A stretch of 64,000 bases of DNA from Spirochaetota bacterium (lineage in GTDB: Bacteria > Spirochaetota > Spirochaetia > Treponematales > Rectinemataceae). Within the stretch, counting starts at the first letter, position 1. Each line of letters starts with the position of its first letter. Positions 25,133-32,583 of the stretch are shown one piece after another. Made by a program: the position numbers and the translations under genes. The notes below the pieces were generated by a model that ran no database searches, was not told the origin of the DNA, and worked only from the letters and a program-made list of their open reading frames with translations. Where the stretch lies: assembly GCA_029265615.1 (NCBI GenBank), contig JAJUIB010000003.1:98150-162149 (forward strand). Direction: 5' to 3'.

Positions 25133-26161
25133 TCAGTTTTTGATGTCGACGAGCTCCATCTCGAAGACGAGGAATGCGTTCGCGGGGATTACGCCGCCAG
25201 CGCCGCGTTCGCCATAGGCGAGTTCGGGCGGAAGGACGACAAGGCGCTTTTCGCCTTTTTTCATGCTCTGCACTACAATATCCCAGCCGGGGATGATTTC
25301 GCCTGCGGCGACGCGGAAGCGGATGGGGCCGCCGCGGAGCGAGGAGTCGTCAAAAACACGGCCATCGAGTAGCATGCCCCGATAATTCACGGCCGCAGTC
25401 TGTCCCTTGGCGGGGTTGGGGCCTGCGCCCTGTTTGAGTGTCTTTTGGAAGATGCCGTTGTCGCCCTTGGCAAGGTCGGGGAAGTTTTTGGCGATGAGCG
25501 CAAGGTCGGCTTCGCGCTGAGCCGCGACGCGAGCCTTTGCGGCGGCGGCGGCGGCCACCGCCCGTTCGTCGAAGGCGGTCTGGTCGGTTTTGAACGCCTG
25601 CGCGTTTTTGCCTGCGCGGATTATGTCGATTTTCTCGATCTTGTCGCCCTGGGCGATTTTTTTAACCACATCCATGCCCTCGACGACGCGGCCAAATACC
25701 GAGTGGCGACCGTCAAGCCAGGGAGCTTCCTTGAGCGTGATGAAAAACTGCGAGCCGTTTGTTCCCGGGCCGGCGTTTGCCATGCTGAGGACCCCCTCGC
25801 CATCGTGCCGGAGTTCCGGGCTGAACTCGTCGGGGAATTCGTAGCCCGGGCCTCCTGAGCCATTGCCTTCGGGGTCGCCGCCCTGCACGACAAAGTTGGG
25901 TACAACCCGGTGAAAGACGAGGCCGTCATAGAAACGTTTTCCTTTGTGCGGGCCGAGCGTGCCTTCGGCGAGGCCAACAAAGTTGCCGACGGTGAGGGGG
26001 GCGCGCTCGTACTCGAGCTTGAGGAGCACCTCTCCCTTGCTCGTCTTCATGCGGGCATAGAGGCCGTCAGGCAGCGTGGGGGCCTGTTGGCAGGAGGCAA
26101 GACCCCCGGCGAGCAGGCACAGCCCCGCCGCGAGGATGCTGCGGTAAGCCTTGGTGCGCAT
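25133..26161 (-). CDS. Lipoprotein peptidyl-prolyl isomerase, cyclophilin-FKBP fusion
   Basis: A 342-aa lipoprotein (AAGLCLLAGGLASC lipobox). Residues ~38-185 are a cyclophilin domain: FHRVVPNFVVQGGDPEGNGSG, SMANAGPGTNGSQFFIT and HSVFGRVVEGMDVV. Residues ~250-342 are an FKBP domain: AVNYRGMLLDGRVFDDS, GWDIVVQSMKKGEKRLVVLPPELAYGERG. An alanine-rich helix joins them. Both are proline isomerases, so this is a double PPIase on the outer or inner membrane. The start at 26161 has GGAGG 4 nt upstream; a longer in-frame extension to 26869 is spurious because it overlaps the divergent dCMP deaminase gene. Confidence 0.92.
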   Translation of the reverse strand: MRTKAYRSILAAGLCLLAGGLASCQQAPTLPDGLYARMKTSKGEVLLKLEYERAPLTVGNFVGLAEGTLGPHKGKRFYDGLVFHRVVPNFVVQGGDPEGNGSGGPGYEFPDEFSPELRHDGEGVLSMANAGPGTNGSQFFITLKEAPWLDGRHSVFGRVVEGMDVVKKIAQGDKIEKIDIIRAGKNAQAFKTDQTAFDERAVAAAAAAKARVAAQREADLALIAKNFPDLAKGDNGIFQKTLKQGAGPNPAKGQTAAVNYRGMLLDGRVFDDSSLRGGPIRFRVAAGEIIPGWDIVVQSMKKGEKRLVVLPPELAYGERGAGGVIPANAFLVFEMELVDIKN

Positions 26162-26253
26162 TGTTCCTCCGTGTGATGCGATGGGCGAGCATAGTCCGAA
26201 AGTGCAAGGGCGGACAAGGGTCGGGTGCTGGTGAAAAAACACACAGGCCGCGT

Positions 26254-26282
26254 CTTGACCGGAGCGATCGGGCAGGGTCAAG
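26254..26282. promoter_or_regulatory. Inverted repeat upstream of dCMP deaminase
   Basis: CTTGACC (26254-26260) and GGTCAAG (26276-26282) form 7-nt arms 15 nt apart. They lie 23 nt before the dCMP deaminase start and could be an operator or an mRNA stem; no binding protein can be named. Confidence 0.3.
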
Positions 26283-26305
26283 ATGGCCTTTAAGGGAGGT
26301 TCTCC

Positions 26306-26797
26306 ATGGCCGAGGAGGGGTACCGCCGTCCAAGCTGGGACGAGTACTTTATGGAGGTGGCGAATGCGATCGCCAAGCGGGCAACCTGCGATCGGGGGCG
26401 CTCGGGCTGCGTCATAGCGCGGGATCACCAGGTGCTTGCGACGGGCTATGTCGGCGCGCCCGCGGGGCTTCCGCATTGCGACGAGGTCGGGCACCAGCTC
26501 AAAAAGGTCGTCCATGAGGACGGCAGTGTCACCCAGCACTGCGTGCGCACCGTGCACGCGGAACAGAATGCGATTTGCCAGGCCGCGAAGCGCGGCGTCG
26601 CAATCGACGGTGCGACCTTGTATTGCCGCATGACGCCCTGCCGCACCTGCGCGATGATGATTATCAACTGTGGCATTGTCCGCGTGGTCGCCGAGCGCCG
26701 CTATCATGCCGGCGCTGAGAGCGAGGAGATGTTCCGCGCCGCGGGCGTGAGCCTCGAGTTCGTCCATGAAGACATAGAGCGCTACGACAATCAATGA
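26306..26797 (+). CDS. Deoxycytidylate (dCMP) deaminase
   Basis: A 163-aa zinc deaminase. The metal site is HAEQNAIC with PCRTCAMMI (H, two Cys, catalytic Glu), and the N-terminal part SWDEYFMEVANAIAKRATCDR with GYVGAPAGLPHCDE is typical of dCMP deaminases. It converts dCMP to dUMP, the precursor for thymidylate synthesis. ATG with GGGAGG 8 nt upstream. A family-4 uracil-DNA glycosylase is encoded 30 kb away, so no direct link is implied. Confidence 0.92.
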   Translation: MAEEGYRRPSWDEYFMEVANAIAKRATCDRGRSGCVIARDHQVLATGYVGAPAGLPHCDEVGHQLKKVVHEDGSVTQHCVRTVHAEQNAICQAAKRGVAIDGATLYCRMTPCRTCAMMIINCGIVRVVAERRYHAGAESEEMFRAAGVSLEFVHEDIERYDNQ

Positions 26798-26820
26798 GGA
26801 TACCAGTGTAGGGGGCGCGC

Positions 26821-26849
26821 TTGTAACTCGGTCCCGATTCCGGTAGATT
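26821..26849 (+). promoter_or_regulatory. Promoter of the YmdB-like gene (leaderless or nearly so)
   Basis: TTGTAA (26821-26826), 17-nt spacer, TAGATT (26844-26849). The GTG at 26856 is 6 nt past the -10, and the ATG at 26862 is 12 nt past it. No Shine-Dalgarno is seen. Confidence 0.6.
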
Positions 26850-26855
26850 GAAATC

Positions 26856-27710
26856 GTGGGCATGCGCATACTCTACGTCGGCGAGATTGTCGGGAAGGCG
26901 GGCGTCTTCACGCTGAAGAAGCTCCTCAAAAAGGCTAAAGCCGAAACGGGGGCGGATTTTGTCTTCGGGAACGCCGATTCGGCGACGGGGGGCGCAGGGA
27001 TCGGGCGGCAGCACGCCGTTTATCTGCACAAGCTCGGTCTTGAGGCGATCACTCTTGGCGAGTGCTGCTACTACAAACGCGACATCGTCGAACATATGGG
27101 GAAGCTCCCGTACCTCATCCGTCCTGCAAACTATCCCTATGGCAATCCTGGACGCGGCTACCGCATTTTCCCAAGCCCTAAGGGGAAGGTGGCCGTCGTC
27201 GAGTTACTTGGCCAAGCGGGTTTTCCCCGCGTGCATCTTGCCAATCCCTTCCAATCGGCGACCGACCTGCTCAGGAAGCTCCGCGAGGAAGCTACGGTGC
27301 TCATCCTCGATTTTCATGCGGCAACCACCGCGGAAAAGGAGGCTATGGCGCTCCATGTAGACGGCCTTGCTTCCGCGATGATCGGGTCCCATGGCAAAAC
27401 CCTCACCGCCGACGCTCGCGTGCTTTCAGGCGGCACGGCGGCGATCACCGACGCGGGGAGGACGGGTAGCCTCCTCTCCGTGGGCGGCCTCGACGCTTCG
27501 ACGCGGATCGGGGAATTCCTCTCGGGAATCCCCGCCTGGTCCAAGGACGGAACCGCGGGGCTCGAGCTCCAAGGTTGCGTGATTGAAATCGCGGAAGACG
27601 GACGCGCCACGTCAATCCGGGCGCTCAGGATGCCCTGCGAGGAGGTGCTCGATGACCGAACGGGGGATAGTGACGGAGATCCGGGACAGGGTGTTGACTG
27701 TCCAGCTTGA
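26856..27710 (+). CDS. YmdB-like metallophosphoesterase-fold protein (TIGR00282) with altered metal site
   Basis: A 284-aa protein with the layout of YmdB, a cyclic-nucleotide phosphodiesterase that interacts with RNase Y in B. subtilis. Relative to what I recall of the family motifs, many ligands differ: GEIVGK has Glu at 10 instead of Asp; NADSATGG replaces NAENAAGG (D41, S42); LGECC (69-70) replaces GNH; H154 is kept in DFHAAT; GSHGK (179-181) keeps one His but loses the second. The protein may bind metal differently or be inactive. Start GTG 26856 or ATG 26862 (MRILYVGE). Confidence 0.75.
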   Translation: MGMRILYVGEIVGKAGVFTLKKLLKKAKAETGADFVFGNADSATGGAGIGRQHAVYLHKLGLEAITLGECCYYKRDIVEHMGKLPYLIRPANYPYGNPGRGYRIFPSPKGKVAVVELLGQAGFPRVHLANPFQSATDLLRKLREEATVLILDFHAATTAEKEAMALHVDGLASAMIGSHGKTLTADARVLSGGTAAITDAGRTGSLLSVGGLDASTRIGEFLSGIPAWSKDGTAGLELQGCVIEIAEDGRATSIRALRMPCEEVLDDRTGDSDGDPGQGVDCPA

Positions 27711-28101
27711 GATGACCGCGGCTTGCGGTGCCTGTGGCAACGATGGATGCAAGGCGAGCCGCAATTGTCTTAAGGCCTACAACAAGGACGATGTCCCGGT
27801 TGCCGAAGGCGACGAGGTCGAAATTGAGGTCGAGGGTAAGGCCCAGCTCGAGGGAGCGCTCTGGGTGCTCGGTTTGCCGCTTCTTCTGTTCGGCGGCGGC
27901 TACGCGCTCGGCCGCTCGCTTTTCCCCGCCGCCTCGGAGGCTCCCGCCGCGCTCGCTGGGCTCGCGGGGCTTGCGCTCGGGGTCGTGGTGGGCGTTCTTG
28001 TCCAAAAGGGCAAGCGCCTCGACACCCTACCTCGCGTGCTCCGCGTGATAAAAACCGCCGCGGGTGGCCCCGCGGAGCTCGGAGAGACTGCGGAGGAGTA
28101 G
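27652..28101 (+). CDS. SoxR-reducing/sigma-E regulator RseC/MucC family protein
   Basis: A 149-aa RseC-like protein. N-terminal beta strands (ERGIVTEIRDRVLTVQLE) lead to a Cys cluster (CGACGNDGCKASRNC), then two membrane helices (ALWVLGLPLLLFGGGYALGRS and LAGLAGLALGVVVGVLV). RseC proteins are membrane redox proteins associated with Rnf/Rsx complexes or sigma-E control. The ATG at 27652 has GGAGG 6 nt upstream, and the gene overlaps the 3' end of the YmdB-like gene by 59 nt in another frame. No rnf genes are adjacent. Confidence 0.85.
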   Translation: MTERGIVTEIRDRVLTVQLEMTAACGACGNDGCKASRNCLKAYNKDDVPVAEGDEVEIEVEGKAQLEGALWVLGLPLLLFGGGYALGRSLFPAASEAPAALAGLAGLALGVVVGVLVQKGKRLDTLPRVLRVIKTAAGGPAELGETAEE

Positions 28102-28169
28102 GCGGCGCCGCCCGGCCTGCGGCATCCGTCCCGCGCCGCCGCCTGTGTCTTACGCGCAACGAAAGGCAA

Positions 28170-28715
28170 TTAGAGCAGAACTGTCTCCGCAAGTTTGTCC
28201 GCGGCCGTCTGGCCGAGGAGCGAGGCTATGATTGCCCGGGAGAACTCGCCGGCGCAACCCGCGGCACGTGCGGTGATGAGATTCCCGTCCACCACCACGC
28301 GTTCTGCGACAAAGGTCGCGCCCCGTACGTTCCGCTCAAGCCCTGGGAAGCAGGTAAAACGTCGCCCCGAAAGTAGCCCGCAGGCCCCATGGAGGACGAC
28401 TGCAGGCGCGGCACAGATTGCCGCGACCAGCTTTCCCGCGGCGAAATGGCGTTTGATGAGTGCAACCGCATCGGCGCTCGCGGCGATATTCTCCGAGCCT
28501 TTGCCGCCCCCTGGTACGACGATGGCGTCGAAATCCTCGTCGAGCTCGTCGAGGGTGAGGTCGGTGTCGATGCGGATGTCGTGGCCGCCTGTCACATCCC
28601 GGCCTGTGACACCAGCCACGCGCACCTCAAGGCCCGCGCGACGCAGGTAATCAACCGGCGTGAGACCCTCGACTTCCTCGAACCCGTCGGCGAGTAGTAC
28701 GCAGACCTTTTTCAT
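28170..28715 (-). CDS. DJ-1/PfpI family protein (YajL/ThiJ-like)
   Basis: A 181-aa DJ-1 superfamily protein. The nucleophile elbow is AAICAAP with Cys near residue 102, the conserved Glu is in ADGFEEVEG (residues 9-17), and the C-terminal part has TARAAGCAGEFSRAI. Members include chaperones, glyoxalase-like enzymes and proteases; the YajL/DJ-1 subfamily is the closest by length and motif. AAGGAGGAGCG before the ATG is a strong binding site. It stands alone between the RseC and ppk1 genes. Confidence 0.92.
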   Translation of the reverse strand: MKKVCVLLADGFEEVEGLTPVDYLRRAGLEVRVAGVTGRDVTGGHDIRIDTDLTLDELDEDFDAIVVPGGGKGSENIAASADAVALIKRHFAAGKLVAAICAAPAVVLHGACGLLSGRRFTCFPGLERNVRGATFVAERVVVDGNLITARAAGCAGEFSRAIIASLLGQTAADKLAETVLL

Positions 28716-28773
28716 CGCTCCTCCTTATCGCATTAAGTGTATGCCGCGTAGCGGCGGGATGCAAAGGCCCCGG

Positions 28774-30891
28774 TTAGCGCGGCCTCTTGCGTACCTGCAA
28801 CTCGCGCTCTGCCGGATCCTCTGCGATGCTGCGGCGCTGTTTGAGGCTCTCGTGGAACCAGGCCTGCGCCGAGAAGGGCTCTTCGCCCTCCTCGGGGCTG
28901 AGCTTCCGCCAGCGGCCCGAAGGGCCGAGCCGGTGGGCCTTGGTGTTGTCGCGGAAATAGGCGAGGGCGATCTCCTTGACCCGCTCACGGAGTGACTCGT
29001 CGAGGACGGGGAACATGAGCTCGACGCGGCGCTCCAGGTTGCGCGGCATCCAATCCGCGCTCGAAAGGTATACCTCCTCCGCACCGCCGTTGCGAAGATA
29101 GAGGATGCGCGCGTGTTCGAGGTAGCGGCCGACGACACTTACGACAAGGATGTTCTCCGACAGGCCCTTTACGCCCGGCACGAGGGCGCAGACTCCTCGT
29201 ATGTTGAGCATGATGCGGACGCCTGCCGCATTCGCCTTGTACAGCGCCGCGATGACGTCCTCGTCGATGAGGGCATTCATTTTGGCGACGATAAGGCCGG
29301 GCGACTCGGTGGTCGAGCGCTGCGCCTCCCGCTCGATCATCGCGATAAGGCGGGACTTGAGGTCAAAAGGCGCGACGGCAAGTTGTCTGAGCTCCTGGAG
29401 CGCCGAGTAGCCCGTGATGGTGTTGAAAAACATGGAGGCTTCGCGGCAGAGCTCCTCGTTCGCGGTGAAGATCGACAAATCCGCATAAAGGCGCGCCGTT
29501 TTGTCGTTGTAGTTGCCGGTCGAGAGGTGCAGGTATCGGCCGATGGAGCCATCCTCTTCGCGGCGGGCGACGAGGGCGGCCTTCGCGTGCACCTTGAGCC
29601 GCGCAAGGCCGTAGACGACGATGGCGCCCGCCTGTTCGAGCCTGCTCGCCCAGGCGATGTTGCGCTCCTCATCGAAGCGGGCTTTCACCTCGACCAGGAC
29701 GGCCACCTGCTTTCCCGCGCGGGCGGCGCGCGTGAGGGCTTTTACCACGGGGGAGTTGCCCGAGGTGCGGTAGAGCGTCATCTTGATCGAAAGGACCGCA
29801 GGGTCGCGCGCCGCCTCTTCGAGGAATTCCACAACGGGATCGAATGGTTCGTAGGGCACGTGGAGGAGCCGGTCCGCCGTGCGTATCTCCTCCCAGATGG
29901 TCGAGCCCTCGGGGCGTTCGGGCGGGCGCACGGGGCGCCACACGGGATAGCAGAGGCGGTCAGAATCAGGAAGCGCCTCTTTAGCCTGCGCCGCAAGTTC
30001 GCTGAAGCTCCGGAGTTCGACGGGGCCGGGGAGACGGTAGACGTCGCCCGGTTCGAGGCCGAGCGCGATGCGAAGGCGCTCGGCGATCGTTTCCGAGTCC
30101 GAGGTGACGGTGAGGCGCACCGGATAGGAATTCTGGCGGTCGGCGAGGATTTCCTCCATCGCGGCGAGGAAGTCGTCGTCGCGCTCCTCGTCCACGCCGA
30201 TGTCTGCATCGCGCGTAACGCGGAAGATGAGGGACTCAAGGACGCGGTAGCCGGGGAACAGCCGTTTCCCAAACGCGGCTACCGTGTCGTCGAGCAGGGC
30301 GAATCGGATGCCGCGGCCATCGGAGGGTAGGCGGATGAAGCGACCAAGGTTCGGCGGCACCTGGACGATGGCCATGCGGCGCTCCCCATCGGCGCCATCG
30401 GGCTTGAGGAGAAAGGCGGCGTGGATTCTGAGATTTCCCGTCGAGGGGAAGTCCTCTCCCTCTTCGACGCGGAGCGGGGTGAGGACCGGCGCTATGCCCG
30501 CGGCGAAATACTCCTCGAGCCAGCGTCGCTCCGCGGGGCTCCACTCAGGAGGGCGCGCAAGCGCAAGCCCCTTGTGCGCGAGGGCGGGGAGGATGTCGTT
30601 GAGAAGGCAATCGTACTGGCGTCCGATGATCTCTCTCGCGCGCCGCCCCAGGGCCTCGAGCGTCTCGGCGGCAGTGAGACCGGCTGCGTCGCGCGTCGCG
30701 TCGCCTGAACGGATGCGGGCTTTGAGCGAGGCGACCCGTACCATGAAGAACTCGTCGAAATTCGACGCGACGATCGCGGCGAAACGGAGCCGTTCGAGGA
30801 GCGGGTTGGCGGGGTCGAGCGCCTCTTCGAGGACGCGGGCGTTGAACTCGAGCCACGAGAGCTCACGGTTGAAGAAATACTCGGAAGGCAC
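28774..30891 (-). CDS. ppk1: Polyphosphate kinase 1
   Basis: A 705-aa PPK1. The N-terminal domain starts FNRELSWLEFNARVLEEA, followed by the FDEFFMVRVASLK block. The phospho-accepting His lies in YLHLSTGNYNDKTARLYADLS, and the second PLD-like site is in SSADWMPRNLERRVELMFPV. It polymerises ATP gamma-phosphates into polyphosphate. GTG start with TTAGGAG 8 nt upstream. It lies 9 nt after the ppx stop, so both are one transcript driven by the promoter at 32485-32513. Confidence 0.97.
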   Translation of the reverse strand: MPSEYFFNRELSWLEFNARVLEEALDPANPLLERLRFAAIVASNFDEFFMVRVASLKARIRSGDATRDAAGLTAAETLEALGRRAREIIGRQYDCLLNDILPALAHKGLALARPPEWSPAERRWLEEYFAAGIAPVLTPLRVEEGEDFPSTGNLRIHAAFLLKPDGADGERRMAIVQVPPNLGRFIRLPSDGRGIRFALLDDTVAAFGKRLFPGYRVLESLIFRVTRDADIGVDEERDDDFLAAMEEILADRQNSYPVRLTVTSDSETIAERLRIALGLEPGDVYRLPGPVELRSFSELAAQAKEALPDSDRLCYPVWRPVRPPERPEGSTIWEEIRTADRLLHVPYEPFDPVVEFLEEAARDPAVLSIKMTLYRTSGNSPVVKALTRAARAGKQVAVLVEVKARFDEERNIAWASRLEQAGAIVVYGLARLKVHAKAALVARREEDGSIGRYLHLSTGNYNDKTARLYADLSIFTANEELCREASMFFNTITGYSALQELRQLAVAPFDLKSRLIAMIEREAQRSTTESPGLIVAKMNALIDEDVIAALYKANAAGVRIMLNIRGVCALVPGVKGLSENILVVSVVGRYLEHARILYLRNGGAEEVYLSSADWMPRNLERRVELMFPVLDESLRERVKEIALAYFRDNTKAHRLGPSGRWRKLSPEEGEEPFSAQAWFHESLKQRRSIAEDPAERELQVRKRPR

Positions 30892-30900
30892 AGGTCGCTC

Positions 30901-32475
30901 CTAACAAAGCATGGGTTCGAGGCCGAACACGTCCTCGAAGAGGTCGCCCTTTTCCGCGAGCGACAGCCGCTCGAGCGAGAACTCTCCGGGGCCGCCCGAG
31001 CGGTCTGATGCCGCTACGCGGATCGCGAGGCGGTCTTCGCGGCGCTCGAAGGTGACGTTCTTGAGGCGCTGATCGTGGCCGCGGTCGAGGGCATCCGCAA
31101 CGCGAAGCATCGCCGCGAGCTTCATCACGACGATGCGGTCCTCGCGGGGGAGGGCGATGAAGTCGAGGTGCGCATTGGAGGGGGGCGCTTTGCGGTGGTA
31201 GCGCGCGACGTTGGCGACGATGGTGAGCTCGCCACGGTTCAGGCCGAAAATCTCCGAATTCTGGATGATGTACTCGGAATGCTTGTGGTGGCCGCTCGTG
31301 CGGATGAATGTCCCGACATCGTGGAGGATGGCCGCCGCCTCGAGGAGGAGGCGCTCCCGTTCGCCAAGGCCGTGCTCGCGGCGGATCGCGTCGAAAAGTC
31401 CGACGGCGAGGGTGGCCACATGGCGTGCATGCGCCTCGTCATAACGGAATTTCCGTCCAAGCGAGGCGGCGCTTGCGGCGATCTGCCTGCGCATTTCGGT
31501 CTCGTGTTCCCGATCGGGACCGCGCGCCGCGGTGAGAAGGAGCCCCTCGCGGATCGACACATTGGGGATCACCACGGAATCGGCGCCCGTGCGTTCGAGG
31601 AAGAGGCGTTCGATGGCGAGCCCTGGGCCGAGGCTCTCCGCCTCCGCCCAGGGTACTCCGAGTCTTGCGACGCAGTCTTCTGGCGAAAGGGCGGCGACCT
31701 CTTCCTCGAAGCGGGAAAATTCTTCGCGGGTGATGACGGCGTATTCGCCGTAGCACTCCGCCGGAAGCCGCGCGGCGGCAAGGCGAGCGTCCGAGCCGAT
31801 GACGATGAAGGTTTTTACCGATTCAAGCGGAAGTTCCTCTTCGAGGAGGTCGCAGGCGGTGCGCACGTTGTCCTCGAGGAACTGGCGGAGGTATGCGGAC
31901 GCAGTCCCTGAGCCGCGCACCAGCTCGTCGACGCGCACCGTACCGATGCGGAGCGAATGGGCTGCGGCCATGCGCCCGCGCCTGAGTAGCATGATTTCGG
32001 TCGAGCCGCCGCCCACCTCGAGGATCATGGCGTTCGAGCGTGAAAGGATGCGCTGTTCGTCCTGGAGCGCATGCTGAACCGCGAGGTACATGAGGTGGTT
32101 CTCTTCAATGTCCTCGACCACCGCGACCTGAAAGCCCGTCTGCAGGGCGACGCGATCGACATAGGTGTCGCGGTTCGTCGCCTCGCGGAGGGCGCTGGTT
32201 GCGATGACCATCGCCGCCTCGGGACCGATGCCGTAGCCTTTGAGGAGTTCGCGGAAGCCCAAAAGCACCGCGACGCTTTCGCGCATCGTTTCGCGGCTCA
32301 CATAGCCATTCGTGAAGACGTCGCGGCCGATGCGGCTTGGCTTTCCGGCCCGATCAAGGACGCGAAAACCTCCAGAACCGTCGATTTCCGCGACGACCAT
32401 GCGGATGCCGGTCGAGCCGATCTCGATGACGGCGACAGGACCTATTGGTGGGCTTACTCGAGAGGTGTCGCTCAT
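30901..32475 (-). CDS. ppx: Exopolyphosphatase / Ppx-GppA phosphatase
   Basis: A 524-aa Ppx/GppA protein of the ASKHA fold. Phosphate loops are VAVIEIGSTGIRMVVAEI and MILEVGGGSTEIMLL, and the C-terminal HD-like domain has HDVGTFIRTSGHHKHSEYII. It removes terminal phosphates from polyphosphate or acts on (p)ppGpp. It is paired with ppk1, so it is probably the degradative partner. The promoter puts the -10 only 9 nt before the ATG, with no Shine-Dalgarno; the mRNA is predicted leaderless. Confidence 0.95.
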   Translation of the reverse strand: MSDTSRVSPPIGPVAVIEIGSTGIRMVVAEIDGSGGFRVLDRAGKPSRIGRDVFTNGYVSRETMRESVAVLLGFRELLKGYGIGPEAAMVIATSALREATNRDTYVDRVALQTGFQVAVVEDIEENHLMYLAVQHALQDEQRILSRSNAMILEVGGGSTEIMLLRRGRMAAAHSLRIGTVRVDELVRGSGTASAYLRQFLEDNVRTACDLLEEELPLESVKTFIVIGSDARLAAARLPAECYGEYAVITREEFSRFEEEVAALSPEDCVARLGVPWAEAESLGPGLAIERLFLERTGADSVVIPNVSIREGLLLTAARGPDREHETEMRRQIAASAASLGRKFRYDEAHARHVATLAVGLFDAIRREHGLGERERLLLEAAAILHDVGTFIRTSGHHKHSEYIIQNSEIFGLNRGELTIVANVARYHRKAPPSNAHLDFIALPREDRIVVMKLAAMLRVADALDRGHDQRLKNVTFERREDRLAIRVAASDRSGGPGEFSLERLSLAEKGDLFEDVFGLEPMLC

Positions 32476-32484
32476 AAAATCTTA

Positions 32485-32513
32485 ATCATAACGCTTTGCC
32501 CGCTCTCTGTCAC
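32485..32513 (-). promoter_or_regulatory. Promoter of ppx-ppk1 (leaderless)
   Basis: On the minus strand GTGACA (32508-32513), 17-nt spacer, TATGAT (32485-32490), then nine nt to the ATG at 32475. It is divergent from the SH3 lipoprotein promoter, with a 32-nt gap between the two -35 boxes. Confidence 0.65.
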
Positions 32514-32545
32514 GCAGGCCGAAAAGCCCTTTTGAGAGCCGCGGC

Positions 32546-32575
32546 TTGCCTTGCGCCAGGGCCGAGGTGTAGAAT
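32546..32575 (+). promoter_or_regulatory. Promoter of the SH3 lipoprotein gene (leaderless)
   Basis: TTGCCT (32546-32551), 18-nt spacer, TAGAAT (32570-32575), then eight nt to the ATG at 32584. No Shine-Dalgarno in the short leader. Confidence 0.6.
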
Positions 32576-32583
32576 CAATTTCC

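Noticed and set aside
26162..26869. A 236-residue N-terminal extension of the cyclophilin-FKBP protein on the minus strand
   Set aside because: It has no family content, covers the divergent dCMP deaminase gene, and the lipoprotein start at 26161 has a strong GGAGG site and a proper lipobox.
29113..30330. A 405-residue plus-strand frame opposite ppk1
   Set aside because: The minus-strand ppk1 contains all PPK1 motifs across the same region; the antisense frame has none.
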